From contig NZ_RSAJ01000016.1 of the NCBI RefSeq assembly GCF_003933965.1, positions 1-38,145 on the forward strand: a stretch of 38,145 nt of DNA. The letters run 5' to 3'. The DNA comes from Streptomyces sp. RP5T. Its GTDB lineage: Bacteria > Actinomycetota > Actinomycetes > Streptomycetales > Streptomycetaceae. Under the pieces are notes generated by a model that made no database searches, had not been told where the DNA came from, and saw only the letters and a program-made list of their open reading frames with translations. Positions within the stretch are counted from its first letter, which is position 1; each line of letters begins with the position of its first letter. Positions 7,997 to 17,216 of this stretch are shown here, one piece after another. Both the position numbers and the translations under genes were made by a program.

Positions 7997-10033
7997 GTGA
8001 GCGACACCACCGATCTGATGGGCGCACGTGTCGAGGAGACCGCTGCCGCGCCCGCCACGGACGCCTCCGCGCCTGCCACCGGTGCCGGCTCCCGGCGGCG
8101 CCGCGGTACCGGCCTCGACGGCATGGTGCTGGCCGAGCTGCAGCAGGTCGCATCCGGCCTCGGTATCAAGGGCACCGCGCGTATGCGCAAGAGCCAGCTG
8201 ATCGAGGTCATCAAGGAGGCGCAGGCCGGGGGAGGTGCCGCGGCTCCCAAGGCCGCGTCCTCGTCCGCCGGCGACGCCGCCGAGACCAAGCCGAAGCGCC
8301 GCGCCACCTCCAAGGCCCGTACGGGCGATGCCGCCGAGAAGAAGGCGGAGGCGGGCGCCGAGGCCCCCGCCGAGAAGGCCGTGGCCCAGCAGCAGATCGA
8401 GATCCCCGGCCAGCCGGCCGCCGAGCGCGGCGGGGACGAGGCTCCCACCGAGCGCCGCCGTCGGCGCGCCACCGCCGAGGCCGGCGCCCCGTCGGGCAGC
8501 CCCGAGACCGTCGCGGCCGAGGCGAAGAGCGAGCCCAAGGCCGAGACGCCCGCGCAGCAGCCGCAGGGCGACGCCGGTGACGGCGAGGGCCGTGGCCGCC
8601 GCGACCGCCGTGACCGCGGCCGTGAGCGCGGAGACCGTGGTGAGCGCGGAGACCGTGGTGACCGCGGTGACCGTCGCAAGAGCGACGACCAGCAGGGCCA
8701 GGGCGGCCAGCGCCAGCAGCAGAACCAGCAGCAGGGCGGCGGCCGTCAGGACCGCCAGCAGCGCGACAACGGTCCGCAGGACGACGACGACTTCGAGGGT
8801 GGCCGCCGCGGTCGCCGGGGCCGTTACCGGGACCGTCGCGGCCGCCGTGGGCGTGACGAGATGGGCGGCCCCGAGCCGCAGATCAACGAGGACGACGTCC
8901 TGATCCCGGTCGCGGGCATCCTGGACATCCTCGACAACTACGCCTTCATCCGGACCTCGGGCTACCTGCCCGGCCCGAACGACGTGTACGTCTCCCTCGC
9001 CCAGGTCCGCAAGAACGGCCTGCGCAAGGGCGACCACATCACCGGCGCGGTCCGTCAGCCCAAGGACGGCGAGCGGCGCGAGAAGTTCAACGCGCTGGTG
9101 CGGCTGGACTCCGTCAACGGCATGGCGCCCGAACACGGCCGCGGCCGCCCGGAGTTCAACAAGCTCACCCCGCTGTACCCGCAGGACCGCCTCCGCCTGG
9201 AGACGGACCCGGGCGTACTGACCACGCGCATCATCGACCTCGTCGCGCCGATCGGTAAGGGCCAGCGCGGTCTGATCGTGGCCCCGCCGAAGACCGGCAA
9301 GACCATGATCATGCAGGCGATCGCCAACGCGATCACGCACAACAACCCCGAGTGCCACCTGATGGTCGTCCTGGTCGACGAGCGTCCGGAAGAGGTCACC
9401 GACATGCAGCGGTCGGTCAAGGGCGAGGTCATCTCCTCGACCTTCGACCGCCCGGCCGAGGACCACACCACGGTCGCCGAGCTCGCCATCGAGCGCGCCA
9501 AGCGGCTGGTGGAGCTGGGCCACGACGTGGTCGTGCTGCTCGACTCGATCACGCGTCTGGGCCGTGCGTACAACCTGGCCGCGCCCGCCTCCGGCCGCAT
9601 CCTGTCCGGTGGTGTCGACTCGACCGCCCTGTACCCGCCGAAGCGCTTCTTCGGTGCGGCCCGCAACATCGAGGACGGCGGCTCGCTGACCATCCTCGCC
9701 ACCGCCCTGGTGGACACCGGGTCCCGCATGGACGAGGTCATCTTCGAGGAGTTCAAGGGCACCGGCAACGCCGAGCTCAAGCTCGACCGCAAGCTCGCCG
9801 ACAAGCGGATCTTCCCGGCGGTGGACGTCGACGCGTCCGGTACCCGTAAGGAAGAGATCCTGCTCGCCCCGGACGAGCTCGGGATCGTCTGGAAGCTGCG
9901 CCGGGTGCTGCACGCCCTCGACCAGCAGCAGGCGGTGGAGCTGCTTCTCGACAAGATGAAGCAGACCAAGTCGAACGCCGAGTTCCTGATGCAGATCCAG
10001 AAGACGACGCCGACGCCGGGCAACGGCGACTGA
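7997..10033 (+). CDS. rho: Transcription termination factor Rho, with large disordered insertion
   Basis: Hexameric RNA-dependent ATPase/helicase that ends transcription. 678 aa, far longer than E. coli Rho (419). Residues about 35-75 form the Rho N-terminal helical domain ([16 protein letters not shown], then [12 protein letters not shown]). Residues about 80-295 are a low-complexity insertion, first Ala/Lys/Glu then Arg/Asp/Gly/Gln rich (runs such as [13 protein letters not shown] and [10 protein letters not shown]), typical of actinobacterial Rho. The RNA-binding cold-shock-like domain follows ([18 protein letters not shown]), then the ATPase with Walker [10 protein letters not shown] and Walker [21 protein letters not shown] 7997 was chosen over upstream in-frame codons because GGGAAGGA (7983-7990) precedes it by 6 nt and the protein starts [14 protein letters not shown]. 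Transcribed alone, with a strong terminator behind it. Confidence 0.96.
   Translation: MSDTTDLMGARVEETAAAPATDASAPATGAGSRRRRGTGLDGMVLAELQQVASGLGIKGTARMRKSQLIEVIKEAQAGGGAAAPKAASSSAGDAAETKPKRRATSKARTGDAAEKKAEAGAEAPAEKAVAQQQIEIPGQPAAERGGDEAPTERRRRRATAEAGAPSGSPETVAAEAKSEPKAETPAQQPQGDAGDGEGRGRRDRRDRGRERGDRGERGDRGDRGDRRKSDDQQGQGGQRQQQNQQQGGGRQDRQQRDNGPQDDDDFEGGRRGRRGRYRDRRGRRGRDEMGGPEPQINEDDVLIPVAGILDILDNYAFIRTSGYLPGPNDVYVSLAQVRKNGLRKGDHITGAVRQPKDGERREKFNALVRLDSVNGMAPEHGRGRPEFNKLTPLYPQDRLRLETDPGVLTTRIIDLVAPIGKGQRGLIVAPPKTGKTMIMQAIANAITHNNPECHLMVVLVDERPEEVTDMQRSVKGEVISSTFDRPAEDHTTVAELAIERAKRLVELGHDVVVLLDSITRLGRAYNLAAPASGRILSGGVDSTALYPPKRFFGAARNIEDGGSLTILATALVDTGSRMDEVIFEEFKGTGNAELKLDRKLADKRIFPAVDVDASGTRKEEILLAPDELGIVWKLRRVLHALDQQQAVELLLDKMKQTKSNAEFLMQIQKTTPTPGNGD
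8624..8659 (+). repeat. Tandem 18-bp repeat inside rho
   Basis: GAGCGCGGAGACCGTGGT occurs twice back to back (8624-8641, 8642-8659), encoding ERGDRG twice; degenerate continuations follow. This is the site where the Arg/Asp/Gly tract of Rho could expand or contract by slippage. Confidence 0.85.
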
Positions 10034-10047
10034 CGTCAGCTGATTCG

Positions 10048-10088
10048 AAAGAGGGCCGCCCCCCGACACTCGGGGGGCGGCCCTCTTT
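10048..10088 (+). terminator. Strong intrinsic terminator of rho
   Basis: AAAGAGGGCCGCCCCCCGA pairs perfectly (19 bp) with TCGGGGGGCGGCCCTCTTT across a CAC loop, 14 nt after the rho stop. The A and T ends make it work in both directions. Confidence 0.95.
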
Positions 10089-10155
10089 GGTTTAGTATCG
10101 CGCTCTTCGGTCGAATGATCGATCTCCGAACTTCTGATCCCTTGGGGGGACTTGC

Positions 10156-11970
10156 ATGGGTATATCCCTGTCCGGAGGCGCCGGCCGGCACAGACGGCGC
10201 GCGTGGATCGCGCTGCCCGTCGCCGTGGCCGCAGCGCTGCTGGCCACCTCGGCGAGCGCCGCCACCGTGGTGTCCGAGCCGCAGCCGTCCGCGCCCGCCG
10301 CCGCGGCCACGCCCTCGCCCTCGCGGGCCGAGCTGAAGCAGCGGGTCGCCGAGGCGGCCGCGGCCGTGGACCGCACGCGCACCGCGACCCGGACGCCGTC
10401 GAGCGGTGGCACGGTCGACTCCACCATCTCGCCGATGATCATCGGCGGTACGACGACCACCATCTCCTCGGCCCCGTGGATGGCCCAGCTCTGGTACGTC
10501 GACGACAAGGGCACCACGGACACCGGCGACGACACCGGCTTCTTCTGCGGCGGCGCGGTCGTCGCGCCGACGAAGATCCTCACCGCCGCGCACTGCGTCA
10601 AGGGCGCCGACTGGGCCAAGCACGGCTTCGCGGTCACCGGGGCCACCCAGCTGCTCTCCGAGAACGGCGACCTGCACGGCGGCACCGCCACGGGCGCGCT
10701 GCGGCAGTGGTACCACCCGTCGTACAACCCGGACACCATCGACAACGACATCGCGGTGCTGACCCTGGCGGTCCCCGTCAAGGCCACCCCGATCCGCATG
10801 ACGACGTCGACCGACACCGCCTCCTACGACCCCGCCACCACCGGCGCCAAGACCGCCAAGGTCTACGGCTGGGGCCGTACCAGCTCCACCAGCGACGCCA
10901 TCTCCCCGACGCTGAAGACGGCCACGCTGCCCATCAAGTCGGACACGACCTGCGCCGCGGCCTACGGCTCCTGGTTCATCAAGGGCCACATGACCTGCGC
11001 GGGCCCGCCCGCCAGCGGCAGCGACTCCGGTACGACCGCCATCTGCAGCGGTGACTCCGGCGGCCCCCTCGTCGTGAACGGGCGGATCGTCGGCGTCGTC
11101 TCCTGGAACGTCACCGACTGTGTCGCCAAGGGCGCCTACAGCGTCTTCACCAAGGTCAGCAAGTACGTCGGCGCCGCCTACCCGCGGGTCGACGACACCA
11201 ACCTGAACTTCGACCACAAGGCCGACCTGTGGGTGCGCAACTCCTCCACCAAGGTCGGCTACGAGCTGGACTCCAAGGGCACGACCCTGGCCGCCCGGCA
11301 GTCCTGGGGCGACTGGAACGGCGTGAACCTCGTCCGGCAGACCGACCTCAATCGGGACGGCTACCAGGACCTCATGTACCGCGTCTCCGCCACCGGTGAC
11401 GTCTACTGGCTGCGGTTCGTCCCGTCGTCCACCGGCGGAGCCTGGGCGGCCCCCAAGAAGGTCTTCACCGACTGGCGCACCCGCACCCGGATCGTCACCC
11501 CCGGCGACGTCACCGGCGACTACAAGCCCGACCTGCTCTCCGTGGACTCCGCGGGTGTCCTGTGGATCTACCCGGGCAAGGGCGACGGCAGCTTCGCGAC
11601 CCGGGTCAGGGTCGGCGGCGGCTGGAGCCAGTACAACCAGCTGCTCGGCCACGGCGACTTCACCGGCGACGGCAAGGCGGACGTGCTCGCCCGCAACAAG
11701 ACCACCGGCGACCTGTACCTGTACAAGGGCACCGGCACCTCCGGCACGGGCGTCTTCGCGGCCCGCGTGAAGGTGCGCACCAACTGGAGCGGCTACAACG
11801 CCTTCGACGCCGTCGGTGACATCACCGGCGACGGCCGGGCCGACCTCGTGGCCCGCACCCCCGGCGGCACGCTCTACCTGTACAAGGGCACCGGCAAGGC
11901 GACCAGCGAGATCTTCGCCACAAGGACCAGCATGGGAACCGGTTTCCAGCAGTACGACATCTTTGGCTGA
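10156..11970 (+). CDS. Secreted S1-family serine protease with FG-GAP/VCBS repeats
   Basis: 604-aa exported protease. Residues 1-36 are a signal peptide (Arg-rich start, hydrophobic core, ASA cleavage site); 37-94 look like a propeptide; the mature enzyme probably starts at IIGG (95-98). The triad is His146 (TAAHC), Asp198 (DNDIAVL) and Ser301 (GDSGGP). The position corresponding to trypsin Asp189, six before the Ser, is Ala295, so cleavage after Arg/Lys is not expected. Residues about 350-604 form FG-GAP/VCBS-like blades with calcium-loop motifs DVTGDYKPD, DFTGDGKAD and DITGDGRAD, probably a small propeller for surface or substrate binding. The protein ends in QQYDIFG, where a further blade would begin. 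ATG 10156 has the SD GGGGGGA at 10144-10150. It stands alone between rho and the LCP gene, which I recall as adjacent in S. coelicolor. Confidence 0.93.
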   Translation: MGISLSGGAGRHRRRAWIALPVAVAAALLATSASAATVVSEPQPSAPAAAATPSPSRAELKQRVAEAAAAVDRTRTATRTPSSGGTVDSTISPMIIGGTTTTISSAPWMAQLWYVDDKGTTDTGDDTGFFCGGAVVAPTKILTAAHCVKGADWAKHGFAVTGATQLLSENGDLHGGTATGALRQWYHPSYNPDTIDNDIAVLTLAVPVKATPIRMTTSTDTASYDPATTGAKTAKVYGWGRTSSTSDAISPTLKTATLPIKSDTTCAAAYGSWFIKGHMTCAGPPASGSDSGTTAICSGDSGGPLVVNGRIVGVVSWNVTDCVAKGAYSVFTKVSKYVGAAYPRVDDTNLNFDHKADLWVRNSSTKVGYELDSKGTTLAARQSWGDWNGVNLVRQTDLNRDGYQDLMYRVSATGDVYWLRFVPSSTGGAWAAPKKVFTDWRTRTRIVTPGDVTGDYKPDLLSVDSAGVLWIYPGKGDGSFATRVRVGGGWSQYNQLLGHGDFTGDGKADVLARNKTTGDLYLYKGTGTSGTGVFAARVKVRTNWSGYNAFDAVGDITGDGRADLVARTPGGTLYLYKGTGKATSEIFATRTSMGTGFQQYDIFG

Positions 11971-12012
11971 AACCGCTGGTGAGCAGGGCGTGCCGAACGC
12001 CTGATGTGACGT

Positions 12013-12045
12013 GCTGTGACCACTGCTTCACGTGGTGGTCACAGC
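12013..12045 (+). terminator. Hairpin after the protease gene
   Basis: GCTGTGACCAC pairs perfectly (11 bp) with GTGGTCACAGC across an 11-nt loop, 42 nt after the protease stop. No T-run. Terminator is the likeliest role; an operator for the downstream LCP gene is possible because the arms form a clean palindrome. Confidence 0.6.
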
Positions 12046-12177
12046 GCGTTGTGCAACCCTTTCTCGAGTTTCGCCGTCTGACCAGGCGGAGCGAACATGG
12101 TGCGGTACGGGTCTTTTTCTGACCACGTCTGACCCTGAAAACAGGGGGTAACCGACCGGACGAGATTCGAGGAGCAC

Positions 12178-13284
12178 ATGTCAGCCGAGAGCACGCCGAT
12201 ACCCGGAAAACCGGGTGGCAAGGGACGTCGTCGCAAACCCCGCAGCACGGGGCGCAAGGGCCTGCTGGTCGCCGCGTGGGTCGCCGCGGGGATCGTGGTG
12301 GTGGGCGGCACCGGCGCCGGCTACGTGTACTTCAAGCTCAACGGCAACCTCAAGAGCGTCGACATCGACCAGGCCCTCGGCACCGGCCGGCCCGCCAAGG
12401 CCGACAACGGCTCCGAGAACATCCTCGTCCTCGGCTCGGACACCCGCTCCGGTTCCAACAAGGAGCTCGGCGGCGGCACCGACGACGGCAGTGCCCGCTC
12501 CGACACCGCGATGATCATCCACGTGTACAAGGGCCACAAGAAGGCCACCGTGGTCTCCATCCCGCGCGACACCCTGATCGACCGCCCGGAGTGCACCGAC
12601 ACCGACGGCAAGGAGCACGACGGCGCCAGGGACGTCATGTTCAACTCCGCGTACACCACCGGTGGCGCGGCCTGTGCCGTCAAGACCGTCGAGGCCATGA
12701 CCGACATCCGCATGGACCACTACCTGGAGGTCGACTTCAGCGGCTTCGAGAAGCTGGTCGACGAACTCGGCGGGGTCACGGTCACCACGACCAAGGACAT
12801 CAAGGACACCGACAGCCACCTCGACCTCAAGGCCGGCACGCACGAGCTCACCGGTGCCCAGGCCCTCGGTCTCGTCCGCACCCGGCACGGCGTCGGCGAC
12901 GGCTCCGACCTCGGCCGCATCCAGCTCCAGCAGGCCTTCATCAAGGCGCTGGTCAAGCAGGTCAAGAGCGTCGGCGTGCTGACCAGCCCCAAGAAGCTGT
13001 ACGACCTCGCCGACACCGCCACCAAGGCCGTCACCGCCGACTCCGACCTCGGCTCGGTCAACTCCCTGGTCTCCTTCGCGAGCGGCCTCAAGGGCATCAG
13101 CCCGTCGGACATGACCATGGTCACCATGCCGGTCCGCTACGACCCGGCCAACCCGAACCGGGTCCTCGTGCAGGAGACCAAGGCCCGGCAGATCTGGACG
13201 GCCCTGGAGAACGACCGGCCGGTCCCGAGGTCCGCCACCGAGGGCACGGCCACCGGCCAGGCCAAGGGCGTCGTGACCTCCTGA
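12178..13284 (+). CDS. LytR-CpsA-Psr (LCP) family protein
   Basis: LCP proteins transfer lipid-linked glycopolymers to peptidoglycan at the outer face of the membrane. 368 aa: a basic cytoplasmic tail (KGRRRKPRSTGRKG), one membrane segment (about 29-52), then the extracellular LCP domain. Family marks: ILVLGSDTRSG, ARSDTAMIIHV, VSIPRDT and, in the second half, GTHELTGAQALGLVRTRHG with the substrate-phosphate Arg residues and DLGRIQLQQAF. The start ATG 12178 follows CGAGGAG by a few nt. The substrate here is not evident; the polyprenyl-phosphate GlcNAc-1-P transferase at 18588 could make such a lipid-linked precursor. A small CCCTG-AAAA-CAGGG hairpin (12133-12146) lies in its upstream region. 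Confidence 0.92.
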   Translation: MSAESTPIPGKPGGKGRRRKPRSTGRKGLLVAAWVAAGIVVVGGTGAGYVYFKLNGNLKSVDIDQALGTGRPAKADNGSENILVLGSDTRSGSNKELGGGTDDGSARSDTAMIIHVYKGHKKATVVSIPRDTLIDRPECTDTDGKEHDGARDVMFNSAYTTGGAACAVKTVEAMTDIRMDHYLEVDFSGFEKLVDELGGVTVTTTKDIKDTDSHLDLKAGTHELTGAQALGLVRTRHGVGDGSDLGRIQLQQAFIKALVKQVKSVGVLTSPKKLYDLADTATKAVTADSDLGSVNSLVSFASGLKGISPSDMTMVTMPVRYDPANPNRVLVQETKARQIWTALENDRPVPRSATEGTATGQAKGVVTS

Positions 13285-13320
13285 GGCTCCCGGGGGAATA
13301 GATCGCGGCGCCCCCTCGTT

Positions 13321-13349
13321 TTGGGGGATGCGGCCAGTGCTGGCAGACT
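13321..13349 (+). promoter_or_regulatory. Possible rpmE promoter
   Basis: TTGGGG, exactly 17 nt, then CAGACT (TANNNT with one change) about 75 nt upstream of the rpmE start. Spacing is ideal for the housekeeping sigma factor; the boxes are moderate matches. Confidence 0.42.
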
Positions 13350-13424
13350 GGTACGTCGGCCCCGGTTCACGCTCCCGCAAGCCCGCGGTGGCGACCCGGC
13401 GCCCTCCCGGAACTAGGAGACACC

Positions 13425-13643
13425 TTGAAGCGCGACATCCACCCCGAGTACGTCGAGACGCAGGTCAGCTGCACCTGTGGCGCGTCGTTCACCACCCGCA
13501 GCACGATCTCCAGCGGCACCATCCGTGCCGAGGTCTGCTCCGAGTGCCACCCGTTCTACACGGGCAAGCAGAAGATCCTCGACACCGGTGGCCGTGTGGC
13601 CCGCTTCGAGGCCCGCTTCGGCAAGGCTGCTGCCAAGAAGTAG
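13425..13643 (+). CDS. rpmE: 50S ribosomal protein L31, zinc-binding type
   Basis: Component of the large ribosomal subunit forming an intersubunit bridge with the 30S head. 72 aa, full length. It keeps the four zinc-ligand cysteines Cys16, Cys18, Cys38 and Cys41 (CTC near the N-terminus and CSEC), so it is the C+ form rather than the zinc-independent paralogue made under zinc starvation. The start is TTG 13425, decided by AGGAGA at 13415-13420 five nt upstream and by the canonical N-terminus [10 protein letters not shown] strong terminator follows, so it is likely a single-gene transcript. Confidence 0.97.
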   Translation: MKRDIHPEYVETQVSCTCGASFTTRSTISSGTIRAEVCSECHPFYTGKQKILDTGGRVARFEARFGKAAAKK

Positions 13644-13654
13644 CGAGCCACCAG

Positions 13655-13702
13655 CGCCGGTCCACGCCGCACTCCTCGGAGTGCGCCGGGACCGGCGTTT
13701 TT
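13655..13702 (+). terminator. Intrinsic terminator of rpmE
   Basis: Outer stem CGCCGGTCC / GGACCGGCG (13655-13663 with 13689-13697), inner stem GCACTC / GAGTGC closing a CTCG loop (13669-13684), then TTTTT at 13698-13702. Confidence 0.92.
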
Positions 13703-13746
13703 GGTCGCCCGCCCGCCCTCTGTCTTACGCAGTTCAGGAGCCCAAG

Positions 13747-14823
<1,077 letters not shown>

Positions 14824-14858
14824 GACACGTACGACCGAGTACGACACGGAGGACTTGC

Positions 14859-15704
14859 GTGAACCTGCTGCTCGCAGAGGTGGCCCAGGCCACCCAGCGG
14901 CTGGCCGACGCCGGCGTGCCCTCGCCGCGCAACGACGCGGAGGAGCTCGCCGCGTTCGTGCACGGCGTGAAGCGGGGCGAGCTGCACTCCGTGAAGGACG
15001 CGGACTTCGACGCCCGCTACTGGGAGACCATCGCGCGCCGTGAGCAGCGCGAGCCGCTCCAGCACATCACCGGCCTCGCCTACTTCCGGTACCTCGAACT
15101 CCAGGTGGGGCCGGGGGTGTTCGTGCCCCGGCCCGAGACCGAGTCCGTGGTCGGGTGGGCCATAGACGCCGTCCGCGCGATGGACGTCGTCGAGCCGTGC
15201 ATCGTCGACCTGTGCACCGGCTCCGGCGCCATCGCGCTCGCGCTCGCCCAGGAGGTGCCGCGCTCCCGCGTGCACGCCGTGGAGCTGTCCGAGGAAGCCC
15301 TCAGGTGGACCCGTAAGAACGTCGAGGGGTCGCGGGTCGACCTGCGCCAGGGCAACGCGCTGGACGCCTTCCCCGACCTCGACGGCCATGTCGACCTGGT
15401 CATCTCCAACCCGCCGTACATCCCGCTCACCGAGTGGGAGTACGTCGCCCCCGAGGCGCGGGACTACGATCCCGAACTCGCCCTGTTCTCCGGCGAGGAC
15501 GGCCTCGACCTCATCCGCGGTCTGGAACGCACCGCGCACCGGCTCCTGCGCCCCGGCGGTGTCGTCGTCATCGAGCACGCCGACACCCAGGGCGGCCAGG
15601 TGCCGTGGATCTTCACCGAGGAGCGGGGCTGGGCCGACGCGGCCGACCACCCCGACCTCAACAACCGCCCCCGGTTCGCCACGGCCCGCAAGGCCCTGCC
15701 GTGA
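14859..15704 (+). CDS. prmC: Release factor glutamine methyltransferase (PrmC/HemK)
   Basis: SAM-dependent methyltransferase that N5-methylates the glutamine of the GGQ motif in release factors. 281 aa: helical substrate-binding N-terminal domain (about 1-75, with LQHITG and YF), then a Rossmann-type catalytic domain. The SAM loop is DLCTGSGAIALALA and the amide-methylase signature is ISNPPYIP (NPPY binds the target glutamine). FVPRPETE is also characteristic. GTG 14859 is preceded by GGAGGA (14848-14853) at 5 nt. It overlaps a 17-codon frame at its stop (see 15701) and precedes the Sua5-type gene. Confidence 0.96.
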   Translation: MNLLLAEVAQATQRLADAGVPSPRNDAEELAAFVHGVKRGELHSVKDADFDARYWETIARREQREPLQHITGLAYFRYLELQVGPGVFVPRPETESVVGWAIDAVRAMDVVEPCIVDLCTGSGAIALALAQEVPRSRVHAVELSEEALRWTRKNVEGSRVDLRQGNALDAFPDLDGHVDLVISNPPYIPLTEWEYVAPEARDYDPELALFSGEDGLDLIRGLERTAHRLLRPGGVVVIEHADTQGGQVPWIFTEERGWADAADHPDLNNRPRFATARKALP

Positions 15705-15754
15705 GCGCGCCGCACCCTTCCATCCCGCAGTACGTGTACGAGGAGGCCCGCTAG
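15701..15754 (+). CDS. Possible 17-aa coupling micro-ORF
   Basis: GTG 15701 overlaps the prmC stop in the sequence GTGA and the frame ends at TAG 15752-15754, two bases before the ATG of the next gene. It would encode VSAPHPSIPQYVYEEAR. Its GAG-GAG codons supply the SD (GAGGAGG, 15740-15746) of the next gene. The exact fit between two genes fits a ribosome relay, but a frame this short can arise by chance; there is no independent SD beyond those of prmC's 3' end. Confidence 0.25.
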   Translation: MSAPHPSIPQYVYEEAR

Positions 15755-15756
15755 AT

Positions 15757-16404
15757 ATGGCACGGCGATACGACACCAACGACGCGACCGACCGCACGAC
15801 CGGTCTGCGCGAAGCCGCGTCCGCCGTCCGCCGTGGCGAGCTCGTGGTCCTCCCGACCGACACGGTGTACGGCATCGGCGCCGACGCGTTCTCCTCCGAG
15901 GCCGTGCACGACCTCCTGGAGGCCAAGGGCCGGGGCCGCAACATGCCCACCCCCGTGCTGATCGGCTCCCCGAACACCCTCCACGGTCTCGTCACCGACT
16001 TCTCCGAGCTGGCCTGGGAACTCGTCGACGCCTTCTGGCCGGGCGCGCTCACCCTCGTCGCCAAGCACCAGCCGTCCCTTCAGTGGGACCTGGGCGACAC
16101 CCGGGGCACGGTGGCCGTGCGGATGCCGCTGCACCCCGTCGCCATCGAGCTGCTGACCGAGGTCGGCCCCATGGCGGTCTCCTCCGCCAACCTCACCGGC
16201 CACGCCTCGCCGGAGAACTGCGACGCCGCGCAGGAGATGCTCGGCGACTCGGTCTCCGTCTACCTCGACGGCGGCCCGACCCCCGGCAATGTCCCCTCCT
16301 CGATCGTCGACGTCACCCGCGAGGTGCCCCTGCTGCTGCGCGCGGGCGCGATCTCCGCGGACGAGCTCAGGAAGGTCGTACCCGACCTCGAGGTGGCGAA
16401 TTGA
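15757..16404 (+). CDS. L-threonylcarbamoyladenylate synthase (Sua5/YciO/YrdC family)
   Basis: Makes threonylcarbamoyl-AMP from threonine, bicarbonate and ATP, the first step toward t6A at position 37 of ANN-decoding tRNAs. 215 aa, a single YrdC domain without the long Sua5 C-terminal domain, so closer in layout to TsaC. Marks: VVLPTDTVYGIGADA near the N-terminus, FWPGALTLV, GTVAVRMPLHP, and AVSSANLTGHASP. ATG 15757 has the SD GAGGAGG 10 nt upstream. Its stop overlaps the next gene's TTG start, and it follows prmC closely, so prfA-prmC-sua5-phosphatase form one translation-linked transcription unit. Confidence 0.94.
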   Translation: MARRYDTNDATDRTTGLREAASAVRRGELVVLPTDTVYGIGADAFSSEAVHDLLEAKGRGRNMPTPVLIGSPNTLHGLVTDFSELAWELVDAFWPGALTLVAKHQPSLQWDLGDTRGTVAVRMPLHPVAIELLTEVGPMAVSSANLTGHASPENCDAAQEMLGDSVSVYLDGGPTPGNVPSSIVDVTREVPLLLRAGAISADELRKVVPDLEVAN

Positions 16405-17072
16405 CGGCCCCTGACGCGGGGCGTGGCATATGGGACGGGGAAGAGACGCGGACCTTCACAGGGCTCCCGCGGGACAGCTTCCGCATCCTCCACGTCAGCA
16501 CCGGCAACGTCTGCCGCTCGCCGATCACCGAGCGGCTGACCCGGCATGCCCTGGCGGACCGGCTCGGCGACCCGCTGTGGGGCGGCCTGGTCGTGGAGAG
16601 CGCGGGGACCTGGGGCCATGAGGGCGCGCCCATGGAGGCCAACGCGGAGACCGTGCTGGCCGAGTTCGGCGCGGACCCGTCCGGCTTCACGGGGCGCGAG
16701 CTGCTGGACGAACACGTGATCATGGCGGACCTGGTCCTGACCGCGACCCGTGACCACCGCCAGCAGGTCATCTCCATGGGCCACTCGGCGGGTCTGCGCA
16801 CCTTCACCCTGAAGGAGTTCACCCGTCTGGTGAAGGCGATAGACCCGGCGACCCTGCCGCCCCTGGAGGACGGCCTGGTGACCCGCGCACGCGCCCTGGT
16901 CCGCGCGGCTGCCGCGCTACGCGGGTGGCTCCTGGCCCCGACCGCCGAGGCCGACGAGGTCTTCGACCCGTACGGAGCCCCGCTGCCCTTCTTCCGTTCG
17001 ATCGGGGACGAGATAAACGAGGCGCTGGACCCCGTGGTCACGGCGCTGACGGGGGTTCCTGCGCGCATGTGA
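16401..17072 (+). CDS. Low-molecular-weight phosphatase-like protein lacking the catalytic Cys
   Basis: 223 aa with the fold signatures of LMW protein-tyrosine phosphatases/arsenate reductases. The P-loop reads HVSTGNVCRSP (residues 31-41); in active members it is V-C-x-G-N-x-C-R-S-P. Here Ser33 stands where the nucleophilic Cys should be, while the second Cys (38) and Arg39 remain. The general-acid loop DPYG is kept (Asp189). It may be a binding-only pseudophosphatase; the Ser may also be the rule in its Streptomyces orthologues, which I cannot check. TTG 16401 is the only in-frame start that keeps the P-loop; it overlaps the upstream stop and has GAGG at 16390-16393. A diverged copy of its 3' end lies directly downstream. 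Commonly annotated as protein-tyrosine phosphatase. Confidence 0.85.
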   Translation: MTAPDAGRGIWDGEETRTFTGLPRDSFRILHVSTGNVCRSPITERLTRHALADRLGDPLWGGLVVESAGTWGHEGAPMEANAETVLAEFGADPSGFTGRELLDEHVIMADLVLTATRDHRQQVISMGHSAGLRTFTLKEFTRLVKAIDPATLPPLEDGLVTRARALVRAAAALRGWLLAPTAEADEVFDPYGAPLPFFRSIGDEINEALDPVVTALTGVPARM

Positions 17073-17074
17073 CG

Positions 17075-17147
17075 GGGGACGGGGCTGAACGAGGCACCAC
17101 TGGATCCGGTCGTCACCGCGCGCACGGGTGCACCCGCGAGGACGTGA
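17075..17147 (+). pseudogene. Diverged duplicate of the 3' end of the phosphatase-like gene
   Basis: The last 19 codons of the gene (NEALDPVVTALTGVPARM and stop, ending 17072) recur downstream in the same frame as NEAPLDPVVTARTGAPART and stop (17088-17147). Fifteen of 18 aligned residues agree, one Pro is inserted, and eight of eleven differing codons are synonymous. Similarity begins at GGGGAC (17075 versus 17004). So the second copy diverged while under coding selection, as the end of another allele of the same gene, rather than decaying in place. Confidence 0.75.
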
Positions 17148-17216
17148 CGACCGGGCACCCGGCGGGCCCCGGGCCTACATTGGTCGTACGTCACCGTCGA
17201 CGCCCCGGAGCCCACC

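Noticed and set aside
7685..10069. 794-codon minus-strand frame opposite rho
   Set aside because: Composition (Leu/Val/Ala/Gly runs) mirrors the codon bias of rho on the other strand; rho itself has all family motifs.
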